In this document: one piece after another, positions 42,393-51,499 of the stretch
How the letters are laid out: the number at the start of each line of letters is the position of its first letter
Position numbering within the stretch: the first letter of the stretch is position 1
Source of the DNA: Streptosporangium roseum DSM 43021
Lineage (GTDB): Bacteria; Actinomycetota; Actinomycetes; Streptosporangiales; Streptosporangiaceae
DNA: 64,000 bases
Assembly (NCBI RefSeq): GCF_000024865.1
Contig: NC_013595.1
Span: 6,510,001 to 6,574,000, forward strand
Reading direction: 5' to 3'
The notes under the pieces: model-generated
Told to the model about the DNA's origin: nothing
The model's database searches: none
What the model saw: only the letters and a program-made list of their open reading frames with translations
Program-made: the position numbers and the translations under genes

Positions 42393-43235
42393 ATGGCAGA
42401 TGACAGGCCCGCACGGAAGGCGACTCGTGGCGAGGTGAAACGGGTGGAGCAGCTCACCCCGCACATGATCCGGGTGGTGCTGGGCGGCGACGGGCTCGCG
42501 GAGTTCGGCGCGGGCGAGTTCACCGACCACTACGTGAAGCTCCTGTTCGCCCCGCACGGGGTGACCTATCCGGAACCGTTCGACCTCGCGGCGATCCAGC
42601 GTGATCTGCCCCGCGAGCAGTTCCCCACCACCCGGACCTACACCGTCCGCGCGTGGGACCCGGAGGCGGTGGAGCTGACGCTCGACTTCGTCTACCACGG
42701 CGACAGCGGCCTCGCCGGCCCCTGGGCCGCCGGGGCGCGGCCCGGCGACGAGATCCACTTCTTCGGCCCCGGCGGCGCCTACGCGCCCGACCCGCAGGCC
42801 GGCTGGCATCTCCTGGTGGGCGACGAGAGCGCGCTGCCCGCCATCGCCGCCTCGCTGGAGCGCCTGCCCGCCGGCGCCCTGGCCCACGTGTTCGTGGAAG
42901 TGGCCGGCCCCGAGGAGGAGCAGGCACTGGACACCTCCGCCGACGCGAAGATCGTCTGGCTGCACCGGGGCGGCGCGCCCATCGGCGAGGCGCTGGTCGC
43001 CGCCGTGCGCGCGCTCGACTTCCCTCCGGGCGCCCCGCACGCCTTCGTCCACGGTGAGGCCGGCTTCGTCAAGGAGCTCCGCCGCCACCTGCGGACCGAG
43101 CGCGGCATCCCGCTGCCCCAGCTGTCCATCTCCGGCTACTGGCGCCTCGGCCGCGACGACGAGGCCTGGCGGTCCTCCAAGAAGGAGTGGAACCGGCAGA
43201 TCGAGGAGGAGGAGGCCGCGGCGCTGTCGTCCTGA
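42393..43235 (+). CDS. Siderophore-interacting protein, FAD-binding ferric reductase
   Basis: A 280-residue flavoprotein of the SIP/ViuB family, which reduces ferric siderophores in the cytosol to release Fe2+. The FAD-binding barrel carries TRTYTVRAWDP (RxYTxR) and a glycine-rich FFGPGGAYAPDP loop. The C-terminal part has WHLLVGDESALPAIAASLERLP, the NAD(P)H-like binding region, and LSISGYWRLGRDDEAWR, a SIP signature. ATG 42393 is chosen because GGGAG is 8 nt upstream; GTG 42384 would add 3 residues. The iron box just upstream supports the role. No siderophore synthesis genes are nearby. Confidence 0.93.
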   Translation: MADDRPARKATRGEVKRVEQLTPHMIRVVLGGDGLAEFGAGEFTDHYVKLLFAPHGVTYPEPFDLAAIQRDLPREQFPTTRTYTVRAWDPEAVELTLDFVYHGDSGLAGPWAAGARPGDEIHFFGPGGAYAPDPQAGWHLLVGDESALPAIAASLERLPAGALAHVFVEVAGPEEEQALDTSADAKIVWLHRGGAPIGEALVAAVRALDFPPGAPHAFVHGEAGFVKELRRHLRTERGIPLPQLSISGYWRLGRDDEAWRSSKKEWNRQIEEEEAAALSS

Positions 43236-43254
43236 GCCGCGACGCCGCCTCCCC

Positions 43255-43387
43255 GGGCGGAGCGCCGCTCAGAGGTGGATCGGCCCCCCTGGGCGGAGCG
43301 CCGCTCAGAGGTGGATCGGCCCCCTGGGCGGAGCTCCGCGCAGAGGCGGATCGGCTCCGCCCCGGGCGGCACCACGCTCAGAGGCGG
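43255..43387. repeat. Tandem 35-38 bp repeats extending out of the hisG 3' end
   Basis: Units begin GGGCGGAGC at 43255, 43291 and 43326, and a diverged fourth at 43364 covers the hisG stop codon (43378-43380). The first two are almost identical (GCCGCTCAGAGGTGGATCGG); the third is more changed. On the minus strand each copy reads as the last hisG codons plus stop plus about 25 bp of trailer, so the array is a multiplied gene end in the gap with the siderophore-interacting gene. Confidence 0.88.
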
Positions 43388-44223
43388 CAGGCGAAGATGG
43401 CGGTGACCAGGATGGCCTTCGCGCCGATCTCCCAGAGCTGGTCCATCACCTGCTGGTGGCCCTTGCGCGGCACCATGGCGCGGACGGCGACCCAGCCCTC
43501 CCGGTGCAGGGGGGAGACCGTGGGGCCCTCCATGCCCGGGGTGAGGGCGATGGCCTCCTCGATCCGCTCGGCCCGGATGTCGTAGTCCATCATCACGTAG
43601 TCGCGCGCCACCAGCACCCCCTGCAGGCGGCGGACGAGCTGCTGCAGCCCCTGGGTCTCCACGCCGCCGACCCGCTTGATCAGCACACCTTCGGAGCGGG
43701 CGATCGGCTCGCCGAATACTTCCAGGCCCATGTTGCGCAGCGTGGTGCCGGTCTCCACGACGTCGGCCACGGCGTCGGCCACGCCCAGCCGGACGGCGGT
43801 CTCGACCGCGCCGTCCAGCTTGATCACGCGGGCTTCGACGTCCTGCTCGTCGAGGTAGGTCTCCAGCAGGCCGGCGTAGGCGGTGGCGATGCGCCTGCCC
43901 TTGAGGTCGGCGACGGAGGAGAAGGCGCCCGGGTCGGCGGCGAAGCGGAAGGTGGACTTGCCGAAGCCGAGCGGCAGGATCTCCTCGACCTGCGCGCCGG
44001 AGTCGCGGAGCATGTCGCGGCCGGTGATCCCGGCGTCCAGGGTGCCCTCGCCGACGTAGACGGCGATGTCCTTGGGACGCAGGAAGAACAGCTCACAGGA
44101 GTTGTCGGGGTCGACGACCACGAGCTCCTTGCTGTCGGTGCGGGCGCGGTATCCGGCTTCCTTGAGTATCCGCTGGGCGGCCTCGGTGAGGGCGCCCTTG
44201 TTGGGAACAGCTAGACGGAGCAT
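43378..44223 (-). CDS. hisG: ATP phosphoribosyltransferase HisG, long form
   Basis: First enzyme of histidine biosynthesis, joining ATP and PRPP. The 281-residue protein is the long, hexameric form with a C-terminal ACT-like regulatory domain for histidine feedback (from about residue 210: TPGMEGPTVSPLHREGWVAVRAMVPRKG). Catalytic-domain blocks include RLAVPNKGALTEAA at the N-terminus, GITGRDMLRDSG, and the PRPP loop ADAVADVVETGTTLRNMGL. The real start is ATG 44223; in-frame sequence upstream is untranslated. It lies 59 bp downstream of hisE on the same strand. Confidence 0.96.
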   Translation of the reverse strand: MLRLAVPNKGALTEAAQRILKEAGYRARTDSKELVVVDPDNSCELFFLRPKDIAVYVGEGTLDAGITGRDMLRDSGAQVEEILPLGFGKSTFRFAADPGAFSSVADLKGRRIATAYAGLLETYLDEQDVEARVIKLDGAVETAVRLGVADAVADVVETGTTLRNMGLEVFGEPIARSEGVLIKRVGGVETQGLQQLVRRLQGVLVARDYVMMDYDIRAERIEEAIALTPGMEGPTVSPLHREGWVAVRAMVPRKGHQQVMDQLWEIGAKAILVTAIFACRL

Positions 44224-44282
44224 GGCGTGAAGATCCTTACGTGGATGTCGGGTCCTGCGAGGCTGGAGCCGGGCGCACCGGC

Positions 44283-44546
44283 TCACAGATGCTTGTAGAC
44301 CTCGTCCAGCCCGATCCCTTTCGCGATCATGAGGACCTGCACGTGGTAGAGGAGCTGGGAGATCTCCTCGGCCGCCCGCTCGTTCGACTCGTGCTCGGCC
44401 GCCATCCAGCTCTCGGCGGCCTCCTCCACGACCTTCTTGCCGATGGCATGGACTCCGGCGTCCAGCGCGGCCACGGTCCCCGACCCCTCGGGCCGGGTGC
44501 GCGCCTTGTCGGACAGCTCGGCGTACAGCTCTTCGAAGGTCTTCAT
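44283..44546 (-). CDS. hisE: Phosphoribosyl-ATP pyrophosphatase HisE
   Basis: Second step of histidine biosynthesis: hydrolyses phosphoribosyl-ATP to phosphoribosyl-AMP and PPi. An 87-residue all-helical MazG-type protein: MKTFEELYAELSDKARTRPEGSGT, IGKKVVEEAAESWMAAEH with the metal-binding EExxE-type acids, and EEISQLLYHVQVLMIAKGIGLDEVYKHL. Free-standing HisE paired with HisG is the usual actinobacterial arrangement. Start ATG 44546. Confidence 0.95.
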   Translation of the reverse strand: MKTFEELYAELSDKARTRPEGSGTVAALDAGVHAIGKKVVEEAAESWMAAEHESNERAAEEISQLLYHVQVLMIAKGIGLDEVYKHL

Positions 44547-44652
44547 GGTCTCTCTCGGCGTCGTCGGATGTGCCCTCCCAGAGTAATGGGCCGTCAGACC
44601 CACAGGGGTGCCCGTCCACGCTCTGGACAGGGATTGGCGATCCACCGGTCAT

Positions 44653-44870
44653 TCGTTGACGCGGCGCCGGACCGGCCGGGCGACCACCGCCCCGGCCGGG
44701 CCGCAGCGGCTCCAGCACGCCCGTCCACGGCCCTGTGCCGTCGTTGACGACGGCCACGGCACCGTCCTGGACCGTGAGGGCCGGTCGGCGTGGACACGGC
44801 GCAGCGCGTACCACAGCGGCTTGCGGCGGCCGTCGCCGTCGATCGCGGTCCAGGAGGTGACCGGCTGGCG
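44653..44870 (-). pseudogene. Decayed C-terminal fragment of a GH2 (beta-mannosidase-like) gene
   Basis: On the minus strand, 44867-44778 encodes PVTSWTAIDGDGRRKPLWYALRRVHADRP. Directly after it, in another frame from 44778 to about 44653, comes ALTVQDGAVAVVNDGTGPW. Joined, they match the end of GH2 beta-mannosidases (CWPVTSWAAVDGDGRRKPLWYALRRVYADRLLTVQ-like, then a VAVND segment). The frame change at 44778, the lack of any upstream catalytic domain before the terminator at 44977 and the missing stop context mark a remnant. It fills most of the 584-bp gap between hisE and the DEAD-box gene. Based on my memory of the family. Confidence 0.6.
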
Positions 44871-44976
44871 GTCACCGGAAACCACACCGCCGCGCGGCCG
44901 CGCCACGCAGCCCCGGCAGGTGCCTTCCGGGATGTCCGCCGGCGGCGCGACCGTCGCCCCGGGCCCCGGACACGAC

Positions 44977-45014
44977 GGAGGGGCCGGTACGGCGACTGCC
45001 GTACCGGCCCCTCC
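44977..45014. terminator. Strong hairpin terminator after the DEAD-box gene
   Basis: A perfect 17-bp inverted repeat, GGAGGGGCCGGTACGGC (44977-44993) and its complement (44998-45014), with a 4-base GACT loop. It lies 117 bp past the DEAD-box stop codon on that gene's strand. No T-run follows on either side, as is usual for actinomycete terminators; it could work in both directions. Confidence 0.85.
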
Positions 45015-45130
45015 TGGGTCAGCTGGGTCGACCGGCCGCCGTAACGGCCCGCGATCTGATCAGCCGGGTTGTCGGTCCGCGGGTCCGGCCGGCCGCCGTG
45101 GCGGCCTGCCGTTCGGCCCGCGGGCGTGGA

Positions 45131-46852
45131 TCAGCGGCCGTAGCGGCCCGCGGCGTGGTCGCCCTGGCGGCCACCGCGGAAGCCACCGCCACGGCTGTCG
45201 CCGCGGCCGTCGGAACGGCCCTCGGCGCGGAAAGCGCCGCCCTGGCGCTCGCCGCTGCGGAACGGCTCACGCCGCTCGCCGGCGCGGTAACCGCCGCCAC
45301 CGCCGGCGGGGCGGTCGCCGCGGAACGGCTCGCGGTCGCCCGCGGGACGGTCACCACGGTAGCCGCCGCCGCTGGAGCGGTCGCCGCGGTAGCCGCCGGA
45401 ACGCTCGGAGCGGTACTGGCCGCGCACGTCGCTCACGCTGCCGTTGCCACCGCGCTCGCCACCACGGGCGGCGTCGCCGGCGGAGCGCTCGCGGGGCTGG
45501 TGGCCCTCGCCGCCGTGGGCGGGACGGTCACGGAAGCGGCGCGGACCGCGGCCACCGCCGTTGCCGCCGAAACCGCGACGCTCGCGCTGCTTGGCGGCCG
45601 GAGCCGAGGGCTCCCAGACCGGGATCGGCTCGCCGCTGGGCTGGCGCGCACCGGCGACCTCCTCCAGGCGCGGGTGGCCCGGCGTGGCCTTGAGACGGAA
45701 GGGCTTGATGCCCGCGCGGCGGGTCATCGCGTCGGTGGAGCGGCGCTCGTTGGGGAGCACCAGCGTCATGACGGTGCCCTTCTCCCCGGCGCGGGCGGTA
45801 CGGCCGCCGCGGTGCAGGTAGCTCTTGTGGTCCTGCGGCGGGTCGACGTGCAGCACGAGGCTGATGTTGTCGACGTGGATGCCGCGGGCCGCGACGTCGG
45901 TGCAGACCAGGACGTTGATCGCACCTTCCTTGAACTCGGCCAGGATGCGGGTGCGCTGGTTCTGGCGCTTGCCGCCGTGCAGGCCGCCGGCCTTGATGCC
46001 GACCTGGGCGAGCTGCTTGCAGAGGCGGTCCACTCCGTGCTGGGTGCGCACGAAGATGATGGTGCGGCCCTCGCGGTTGGCGATCTCGGCCGTCACCGGG
46101 AACTTGTCGTCGCGGTGCACCTCGAGCACGTGGTGCTCCATGGTGTCCACCGAGGAGGCGACCGGCGCCATGGAGTGGGTCACCGGGTCGGTGAGGAAGC
46201 GGCGGACGAGCTTGTCGACGTCGCCGTCGAGGGTGGCGGAGAACAGCAGGCGCTGGCTGTCGGCCGGGGTCTGCTGCAGGATCGCGCTGACGACCGGGAA
46301 GAAGCCGAGGTCGCACATGTGGTCGGCCTCGTCCAGGATGGTCACCTGGACCTCGTCCAGCGTGCACTCGCCCTGCTGGATCAGGTCGGTCAGCCGGCCC
46401 GGAGTGGCCACGACGACCTCGACGCCGCGGCGCAGCGCCTCGATCTGCCGGCCCATCGACATGCCGCCGACGACGGTCTTCATCCTCAGGGACAGGCCCC
46501 GGCCGAGCGGCTCGAGCGCGTCGGTCACCTGCATGGCCAGCTCGCGGGTCGGCACGAGGACGACGGCGAGGGGGCGGCCCGGACGGGCCTTGCTCCCGGC
46601 GATGCGGGCCATCATGGGCAGGCCGAAGGCCAGCGTCTTGCCGGAGCCGGTCTGGCCGCGGCCGAGGACGTCACTGCCGGCGAGGATGTCGGGGATCGTC
46701 GCGCTCTGGATGGGGAAGGGGCTGTCGATGCCCTGGCGGGAAAGCCCGGTCACCAGCGGCTTCGGCAGGCCGAGGAGCGTGAACTCGGACGGCCCGGCGG
46801 CAACCTCGGGGATGTCGGTGATTTCGGGCAGGGCAGCGTCAAGCATGGTCAC
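45131..46852 (-). CDS. DEAD-box RNA helicase with RGG-type tail
   Basis: A 573-residue ATP-dependent RNA helicase. Q motif FTLLGLPKPLVTGLSRQGIDSPFPIQSATIP; motif I GRGQTGSGKTLAFGLPM; Ia PTRELA; Ib TPGRL; II DEAD; III SATLD; IV IIFVRTQHG; V GLHGGKRQNQRTRIL...TDVAARGIH; VI YLHRGGRTARAG. From about residue 390 a disordered Gly/Arg/Asp tail (GGYRGDRSSGGGYRGDRPAGDREPFRGDRPAGGGGG) carries repeated YRGDR boxes, an RNA-binding RGG-like region. It belongs to the RhlE/CsdA-type group used in rRNA processing, mRNA decay and cold adaptation. A structured leader precedes it and a strong terminator follows. Confidence 0.93.
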   Translation of the reverse strand: MTMLDAALPEITDIPEVAAGPSEFTLLGLPKPLVTGLSRQGIDSPFPIQSATIPDILAGSDVLGRGQTGSGKTLAFGLPMMARIAGSKARPGRPLAVVLVPTRELAMQVTDALEPLGRGLSLRMKTVVGGMSMGRQIEALRRGVEVVVATPGRLTDLIQQGECTLDEVQVTILDEADHMCDLGFFPVVSAILQQTPADSQRLLFSATLDGDVDKLVRRFLTDPVTHSMAPVASSVDTMEHHVLEVHRDDKFPVTAEIANREGRTIIFVRTQHGVDRLCKQLAQVGIKAGGLHGGKRQNQRTRILAEFKEGAINVLVCTDVAARGIHVDNISLVLHVDPPQDHKSYLHRGGRTARAGEKGTVMTLVLPNERRSTDAMTRRAGIKPFRLKATPGHPRLEEVAGARQPSGEPIPVWEPSAPAAKQRERRGFGGNGGGRGPRRFRDRPAHGGEGHQPRERSAGDAARGGERGGNGSVSDVRGQYRSERSGGYRGDRSSGGGYRGDRPAGDREPFRGDRPAGGGGGYRAGERREPFRSGERQGGAFRAEGRSDGRGDSRGGGFRGGRQGDHAAGRYGR

Positions 46853-47163
46853 GAAGGTTCGTGCCTTTCGATAGAAGAACGGGGCACGTCACTTCTGCGA
46901 AAGGACGAGCCTGGAACGCGCGGCCTGAGGCCGCGCTTAATCAACGCCCACTTTCGGGGCGGTAGTGCGGTGCAAGTCGAGGCGCACCGCACGGGGCGGG
47001 TCTAGCTTACCCGCACGCAGTCAAACCACGATCAAGCATACCCGGCCTTCGCAGCGCCAGGTGATCCGGGGCGTCCAACATCATGTGGACGCTTGTCCGC
47101 TGGTAGAGCCAACGCTCCGAGCCGGGCTTTTCTTCCCGGCATCGGGCATCCTCTCACACAATT
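46853..47163 (-). promoter_or_regulatory. Structured leader and promoter region of the DEAD-box gene
   Basis: No gene is found in the roughly 310 bp between the DEAD-box start (46852) and the terminator beyond the SUF operon. On the minus strand it contains a 9-bp hairpin GTGCGGTGC/GCACCGCAC (arms 46965-46973 and 46984-46992) and an 8-bp, 3-nt-loop hairpin GCGCGGCC/GGCCGCGC (46918-46925 and 46929-46936). TTGACT and TAAGCT occur near 47000-47025 but not at a good spacing. Long structured leaders are typical of cold-shock RNA helicase genes that control their own expression, so this is likely an untranslated leader. Confidence 0.45.
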
Positions 47164-47201
47164 CGGTACGGCCCGCACCTCGGAGGGCGCGAGCCGTACC
47201 G
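47164..47201. terminator. Hairpin after the SUF operon
   Basis: CGGTACGGC (47164-47172) pairs with GCCGTACCG (47193-47201) around a 20-base loop that can itself fold. It lies 11 bp past the stop codon of the last SUF gene. There is no T-run, as is common in this group. Confidence 0.7.
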
Positions 47202-47212
47202 GAACGGGGAGA

Positions 47213-47578
47213 TCAGACGTTGAAACCGAGCATGCGCAGCTGCTCGCGCCCGTCGTCAGTGATCTTGTCCGGGCCCCACGGCGGGAGCCAGACCCAGTTG
47301 ATCTTCACGTCGGAGACCATGCCGTCCAGGGCGGAGTGCGCCTGGTCCTCGATGACGTCGGTCAGCGGGCAGGCCGCGCTGGTCAGCGTCATGTCGATGG
47401 TCGCGATCGGCGGGGTGCCGGCCTCGGCCGCGTCGAGGTTGACCCCGTAGATCAGGCCGAGGTCGACGACGTTGATGCCGAGCTCGGGGTCCACGACGTC
47501 CTTGAGGGCCTCCATGACCTCGTCAAGGGTCGTCTCCCCGTCGTACGCCGCGGTCGGCGTCTCAACAGGCTTGCTCAT
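47213..47578 (-). CDS. MIP18/DUF59-family Fe-S assembly factor (SufT-like)
   Basis: A 121-residue protein: TLDEVMEALKDVVDPELGINVVDLGLIYGV, the DPE and NVVDLGLIY hallmarks of the family, then TSAACPLTDVIEDQ with the conserved Cys, and WLPPWGPDKITDDGREQLRMLGF at the end. It helps transfer Fe-S clusters to target proteins. Last gene of the SUF operon; its ATG 47578 overlaps the sufU stop by 4 bases. An in-frame ATG at 47632 inside sufU is not used. Confidence 0.9.
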   Translation of the reverse strand: MSKPVETPTAAYDGETTLDEVMEALKDVVDPELGINVVDLGLIYGVNLDAAEAGTPPIATIDMTLTSAACPLTDVIEDQAHSALDGMVSDVKINWVWLPPWGPDKITDDGREQLRMLGFNV

Positions 47579-48012
47579 GTAGAACTCCTCACAACCGCGT
47601 CCTTGTAGGCCATCCAGGCCAGCAGCGCGCACTTCACCCGGGCCGGGAACTTCGCGACCCCGGCGAACGCCACAGCGTCCCCGAGCACGTCCTCGTCCGC
47701 CTCCACCTGGCCCCTGCTCTGCATGAGCCTGGTGAACTCCTCCACCACCGCGAGCGTCTCGTCCACGGTCGAACCGGAGGCCAGCTCGTGCAGCACCGAG
47801 GCGGCGGCCTGGCTGATGGAACAGCCCTGGCCGTCGTAGGAGACGTCCTCGACCTTGCCCCCGTCACCCAGCTTCACCCGCATGGTGATCTCGTCGCCGC
47901 ACGTCGGGTTCACGTGGTGGACCTCGGCGTCGTAGGGGTCGCGCAGCCCCCGTCCCTGGGGGTGCTTGTAGTGTTCCAGGATCAGCTCCTGGTACATGGA
48001 CTCGGCGATCAT
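47575..48012 (-). CDS. sufU: SufU zinc-dependent sulfur transfer protein
   Basis: A 145-residue IscU-fold protein. It has NPTCGDEITM, GQGCSISQAAASVLHEL and ARVKCALLAW, which give the three Cys and one Asp that bind Zn2+ in SufU. The insert between the second and third Cys (GSTVDETLAVVEEFTRLMQSRG...) separates it from IscU. It accepts sulfur from SufS for SufBCD. ATG 48012 has GGAG 8 nt upstream and is favoured over ATG 47997. Confidence 0.94.
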   Translation of the reverse strand: MIAESMYQELILEHYKHPQGRGLRDPYDAEVHHVNPTCGDEITMRVKLGDGGKVEDVSYDGQGCSISQAAASVLHELASGSTVDETLAVVEEFTRLMQSRGQVEADEDVLGDAVAFAGVAKFPARVKCALLAWMAYKDAVVRSST

Positions 48013-48031
48013 CTCGACTGCTCCGGCATGG

Positions 48032-49290
48032 CTAGGCGAACACCTTCTGCACGTGGTGGAGGCCGCGGACCAGGGCGTCGATCTCGGCCGGGGTGTTGTA
48101 CAGGTAGAAGGAGGCCCGCGTGGTGGCGGGAATCCCGAACCTCAGGTGCAGCGGGCGGGCGCAGTGATGCCCCACGCGCACTGCCACACCGAAGTTGTCA
48201 TCCAGGATCTGCCCGACATCGTGCGGGTGAATCCCCTCAAGGGTGAACGACACCGTGCCACCACGCCGGTCCAGGCTCTCCGGGCCGATCACTCTCAGGC
48301 CGGGGACCTCTCGCAGCGCGCCGAGAGCGTAGCCGGTGAGCTCGCGCTCGTGCTGGACGATGGCGTCCATGCCGATCGCGGACAGGTAGTCGACCGCGGC
48401 GCCGAGGCCGATGGCCTCGACGATCGGCGGGGTGCCCGCCTCGAACTTGTGCGGCGCGGGGGCATAGGTCGAGTGGTCCATCCAGACCGCCTCGATCATC
48501 TCTCCGCCGCCCATGAAGGGAGGCATGGCCTCCAGCAGCTCCCCGCGGCCCCACAGCACGCCGATACCGGAGGGGCCGACGACCTTGTGCCCGGTGAAGG
48601 CGAGGAAGTCCACGCCGAGCGCGGCGACGTCCACCTGCTGGTGGGGCACCGACTGCGAGGCGTCCAGCATCATCAGCGCCCCGACCTGGCGGACCCTGGC
48701 GAGCACCTCGGCGACCGGGTTGACCGTGCCGAGCACGTTGGACTGGTGCACGATCGAAACGATCTTCGTGCGCTCGGTGACCAGCTCTTCGAGGTTCGAC
48801 AGGTCCAGGCGGCCCTCGTCGGTGACCGAGAACCACCGCAGCGTGGCGCCGGTGCGCTGCGCGAGCAGCTGCCACGGCACGATGTTGGAGTGGTGTTCCA
48901 TCTCGGAGATGACGATCTCGTCGCCGGGGCCGAGACGGAACCGGGGGTCGTCGTTGGTGGGGTTGCCGAAGCCGTAGGCCACCAGGTTGAGCGCCTCGGA
49001 GGCGTTCTTGGTGAAGACGACCTCCTCGCGGCTCGGCGCGCCGATGAAGGCGGCGACCTTGTCGCGGGCGTTCTCGTACGCCTCGGTGGACTCGGCGCCC
49101 AGCGCGTGCATGGCGCGGCCGACGTTGCTGTAGTGCATGGCCAGGTGCTCGCGCATGACGTCGATCACCTGGGTGGGCTTCTGCGCGGAGTTGCCCGAGT
49201 CGAGATAGACCAGCGGCCGACCGCCGGACAGCTCGCGGGAGAGGACCGGGAAGTCCTTCCTGATCCTCTCCACGTCAAAGCCCGTGTTCA

Positions 49291-49291
<1 letters not shown>
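48032..49291 (-). CDS. sufS: Cysteine desulfurase SufS
   Basis: A 419-residue PLP enzyme that takes sulfur from cysteine. Conserved positions: VYLDSGNSAQKP, FTKNASEALNLVAYGFG, the PLP Lys in DFLAFTGHKVVGPSGIGVLWG, and the active-site Cys in RVGHHCARPLHLRFG, within the type II desulfurase loop. Start ATG 49291 shares one base with the sufC stop (TGATG), so translation is coupled. Partner of SufU, encoded next. Confidence 0.95.
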
Positions 49292-50064
<773 letters not shown>

Positions 50065-50066
50065 TG

Positions 50067-50384
50067 TTATGACTCCTTCGAGAGCGAGACGAGGACGTCA
50101 TCGCCGTCGATCTTGACTTGGTAGACGGGAACGGGCTTGGTGGCGGGCGGGCCGGTGGGCTTGCCGGAGCGCAGGTCGAAGCACGAGCCGTGCAGCCAGC
50201 ACTCCAGGGTCTCGTCGTAGACCTCGCCCTCGCTGAGCTTCACCTCGGCGTGGGAGCAGACGTCGTGCAGGGCGAAGACCTCCGAACCCCGGCGGACCAG
50301 GGCGACGGGGGTCTGCCCCACCTCCAGGCCGATCACGCCGTCATCGGGGATGTCGCTGAGCTTGCAGACCTTTTCGAACGTCAC
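50067..50384 (-). CDS. Rieske-type ferredoxin in the SUF operon
   Basis: A 105-residue protein with the [2Fe-2S] Rieske motif CSHAEV...CWLHGSCFDLRSG (C-x-H, 16 residues, C-x2-H). It resembles the small ferredoxin of bacterial aromatic dioxygenases, but its place between sufD and sufC is conserved in actinobacteria. That points to a role as electron donor for Fe-S assembly, or as a client protein. Its start overlaps the sufD stop by 4 bases. Confidence 0.92.
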   Translation of the reverse strand: MTFEKVCKLSDIPDDGVIGLEVGQTPVALVRRGSEVFALHDVCSHAEVKLSEGEVYDETLECWLHGSCFDLRSGKPTGPPATKPVPVYQVKIDGDDVLVSLSKES

Positions 50385-51499
50385 TTCTCGAGCTCCGCCT
50401 CAACCTTGCCGAGCACCCGCTCACGCAGCTCGGGGAGCTCGATCTTCTCCAGCAGCTGCGCGAAGAAGCCCCGGATGACCAGGCGGCGCGCGTCGTCGAA
50501 CGGGATGCCGCGGGCCTGGAGGTAGAAGATGTGCTCGTCGTCCAGGCGGCCCGAGGCGCTCGCGTGCCCCGCTCCGGCGACCTCGCCGGTGAGGATCTCC
50601 AGGTTCGGCACCGAGTCGGCGCGGGCGCCGTCGGTGAGCAGGAGGTTGCGGTTGAGCTCGTAGGTGTCGGTGCCCTCGGCCTCGACCCGGATGATGACGT
50701 CGCCGATCCAGACGGCGTGGGCGTCCTCACCCTGCAGCGCGCCCTTGTAGACGACGTTGCTCTTGCAGTTGGGCTGGGAGTGGTCCACCAGCAGGCGGTG
50801 CTCCATGTGCTGCCCGGCGTCCACGAAGTAGAGGCCGGTCAGGTCGGCGTCGCCGCCGGGGCCGCTGTAGGAGACCGACGGCGACAGCCGTACCAGGTCG
50901 CCGCCGAGGGTGACCACGAAGCTGCGGAAGGTCGCGTCCTTGCCGAGCAGGGCGTGGTGGTGGGAGACGTGCACGGCGTCGTCGGCCCAGTCCTGCAGGC
51001 TGATGACCTTGAGCGTGGCGCCCTCGCCCACGACGAACTCGACGTTGTCGGCGTAGACCGCGCTGCCCTGGTGGTCCAGGACGAGGACGGCCTCGGCCAT
51101 CGGCTCCAGCGTGACCAGGATGTGGCCGTAGGCGGCGCCCTCGCCGGAGCCGGTGAGCGTGATCACCGTCGGCTTGGAGGCGACCGCCTCGCGCGGGACC
51201 GTCAGGACGGTGGCCTTCTCGAAGACGGCGAAGGCCTGGGCGCTGACCCGGTCGGCGGGCACGTAGGCCTTGCCGAGCCGCTGGTCGTCGCGGCCCACGG
51301 TCTCCACCGTGACCTCGGGGGCCGCGTCGACGTGGATCAGCACGCCGCCGGCCGGGGCGGCGCCGCTGTGCAGGCCCTTCAGGCGCGACAGCGGGGTGAA
51401 GCGCCACTCCTCCTCGCGGCCGGTCGGGACCGGGAAGTCCTCCACGTTGTAGGAGGCCTTCTCGTGGAGGGTCGACAGGGGTTTGGTTTCGAGACCCAT
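50381..51499 (-). CDS. sufD: SufD scaffold protein
   Basis: A 372-residue protein with the SufB/SufD beta-helix core. The N-terminus MGLETKPLSTLHEKASYNVEDFPVPTGREEEWRFTPLSRLKGL is the actinobacterial SufD type. The C-terminal segment HASASGRLDDEHIFYLQARGIPFDDARRLVIRGFF carries the SufD-conserved His. It pairs with SufB to form the cluster assembly interface. ATG 51499 shares one base with the sufB stop. Confidence 0.95.
   Translation of the reverse strand: MGLETKPLSTLHEKASYNVEDFPVPTGREEEWRFTPLSRLKGLHSGAAPAGGVLIHVDAAPEVTVETVGRDDQRLGKAYVPADRVSAQAFAVFEKATVLTVPREAVASKPTVITLTGSGEGAAYGHILVTLEPMAEAVLVLDHQGSAVYADNVEFVVGEGATLKVISLQDWADDAVHVSHHHALLGKDATFRSFVVTLGGDLVRLSPSVSYSGPGGDADLTGLYFVDAGQHMEHRLLVDHSQPNCKSNVVYKGALQGEDAHAVWIGDVIIRVEAEGTDTYELNRNLLLTDGARADSVPNLEILTGEVAGAGHASASGRLDDEHIFYLQARGIPFDDARRLVIRGFFAQLLEKIELPELRERVLGKVEAELEK

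Noticed and set aside
43255..43387. Repeats near hisG considered as an attenuator or CRISPR-like array
   Set aside because: They are contiguous copies of the gene's own 3' end without spacers or leader peptide, and lie downstream, not upstream, of hisG.
47041..47163. Possible tRNA in the gap before the SUF terminator
   Set aside because: No cloverleaf with a TTC loop and acceptor stem could be assembled.
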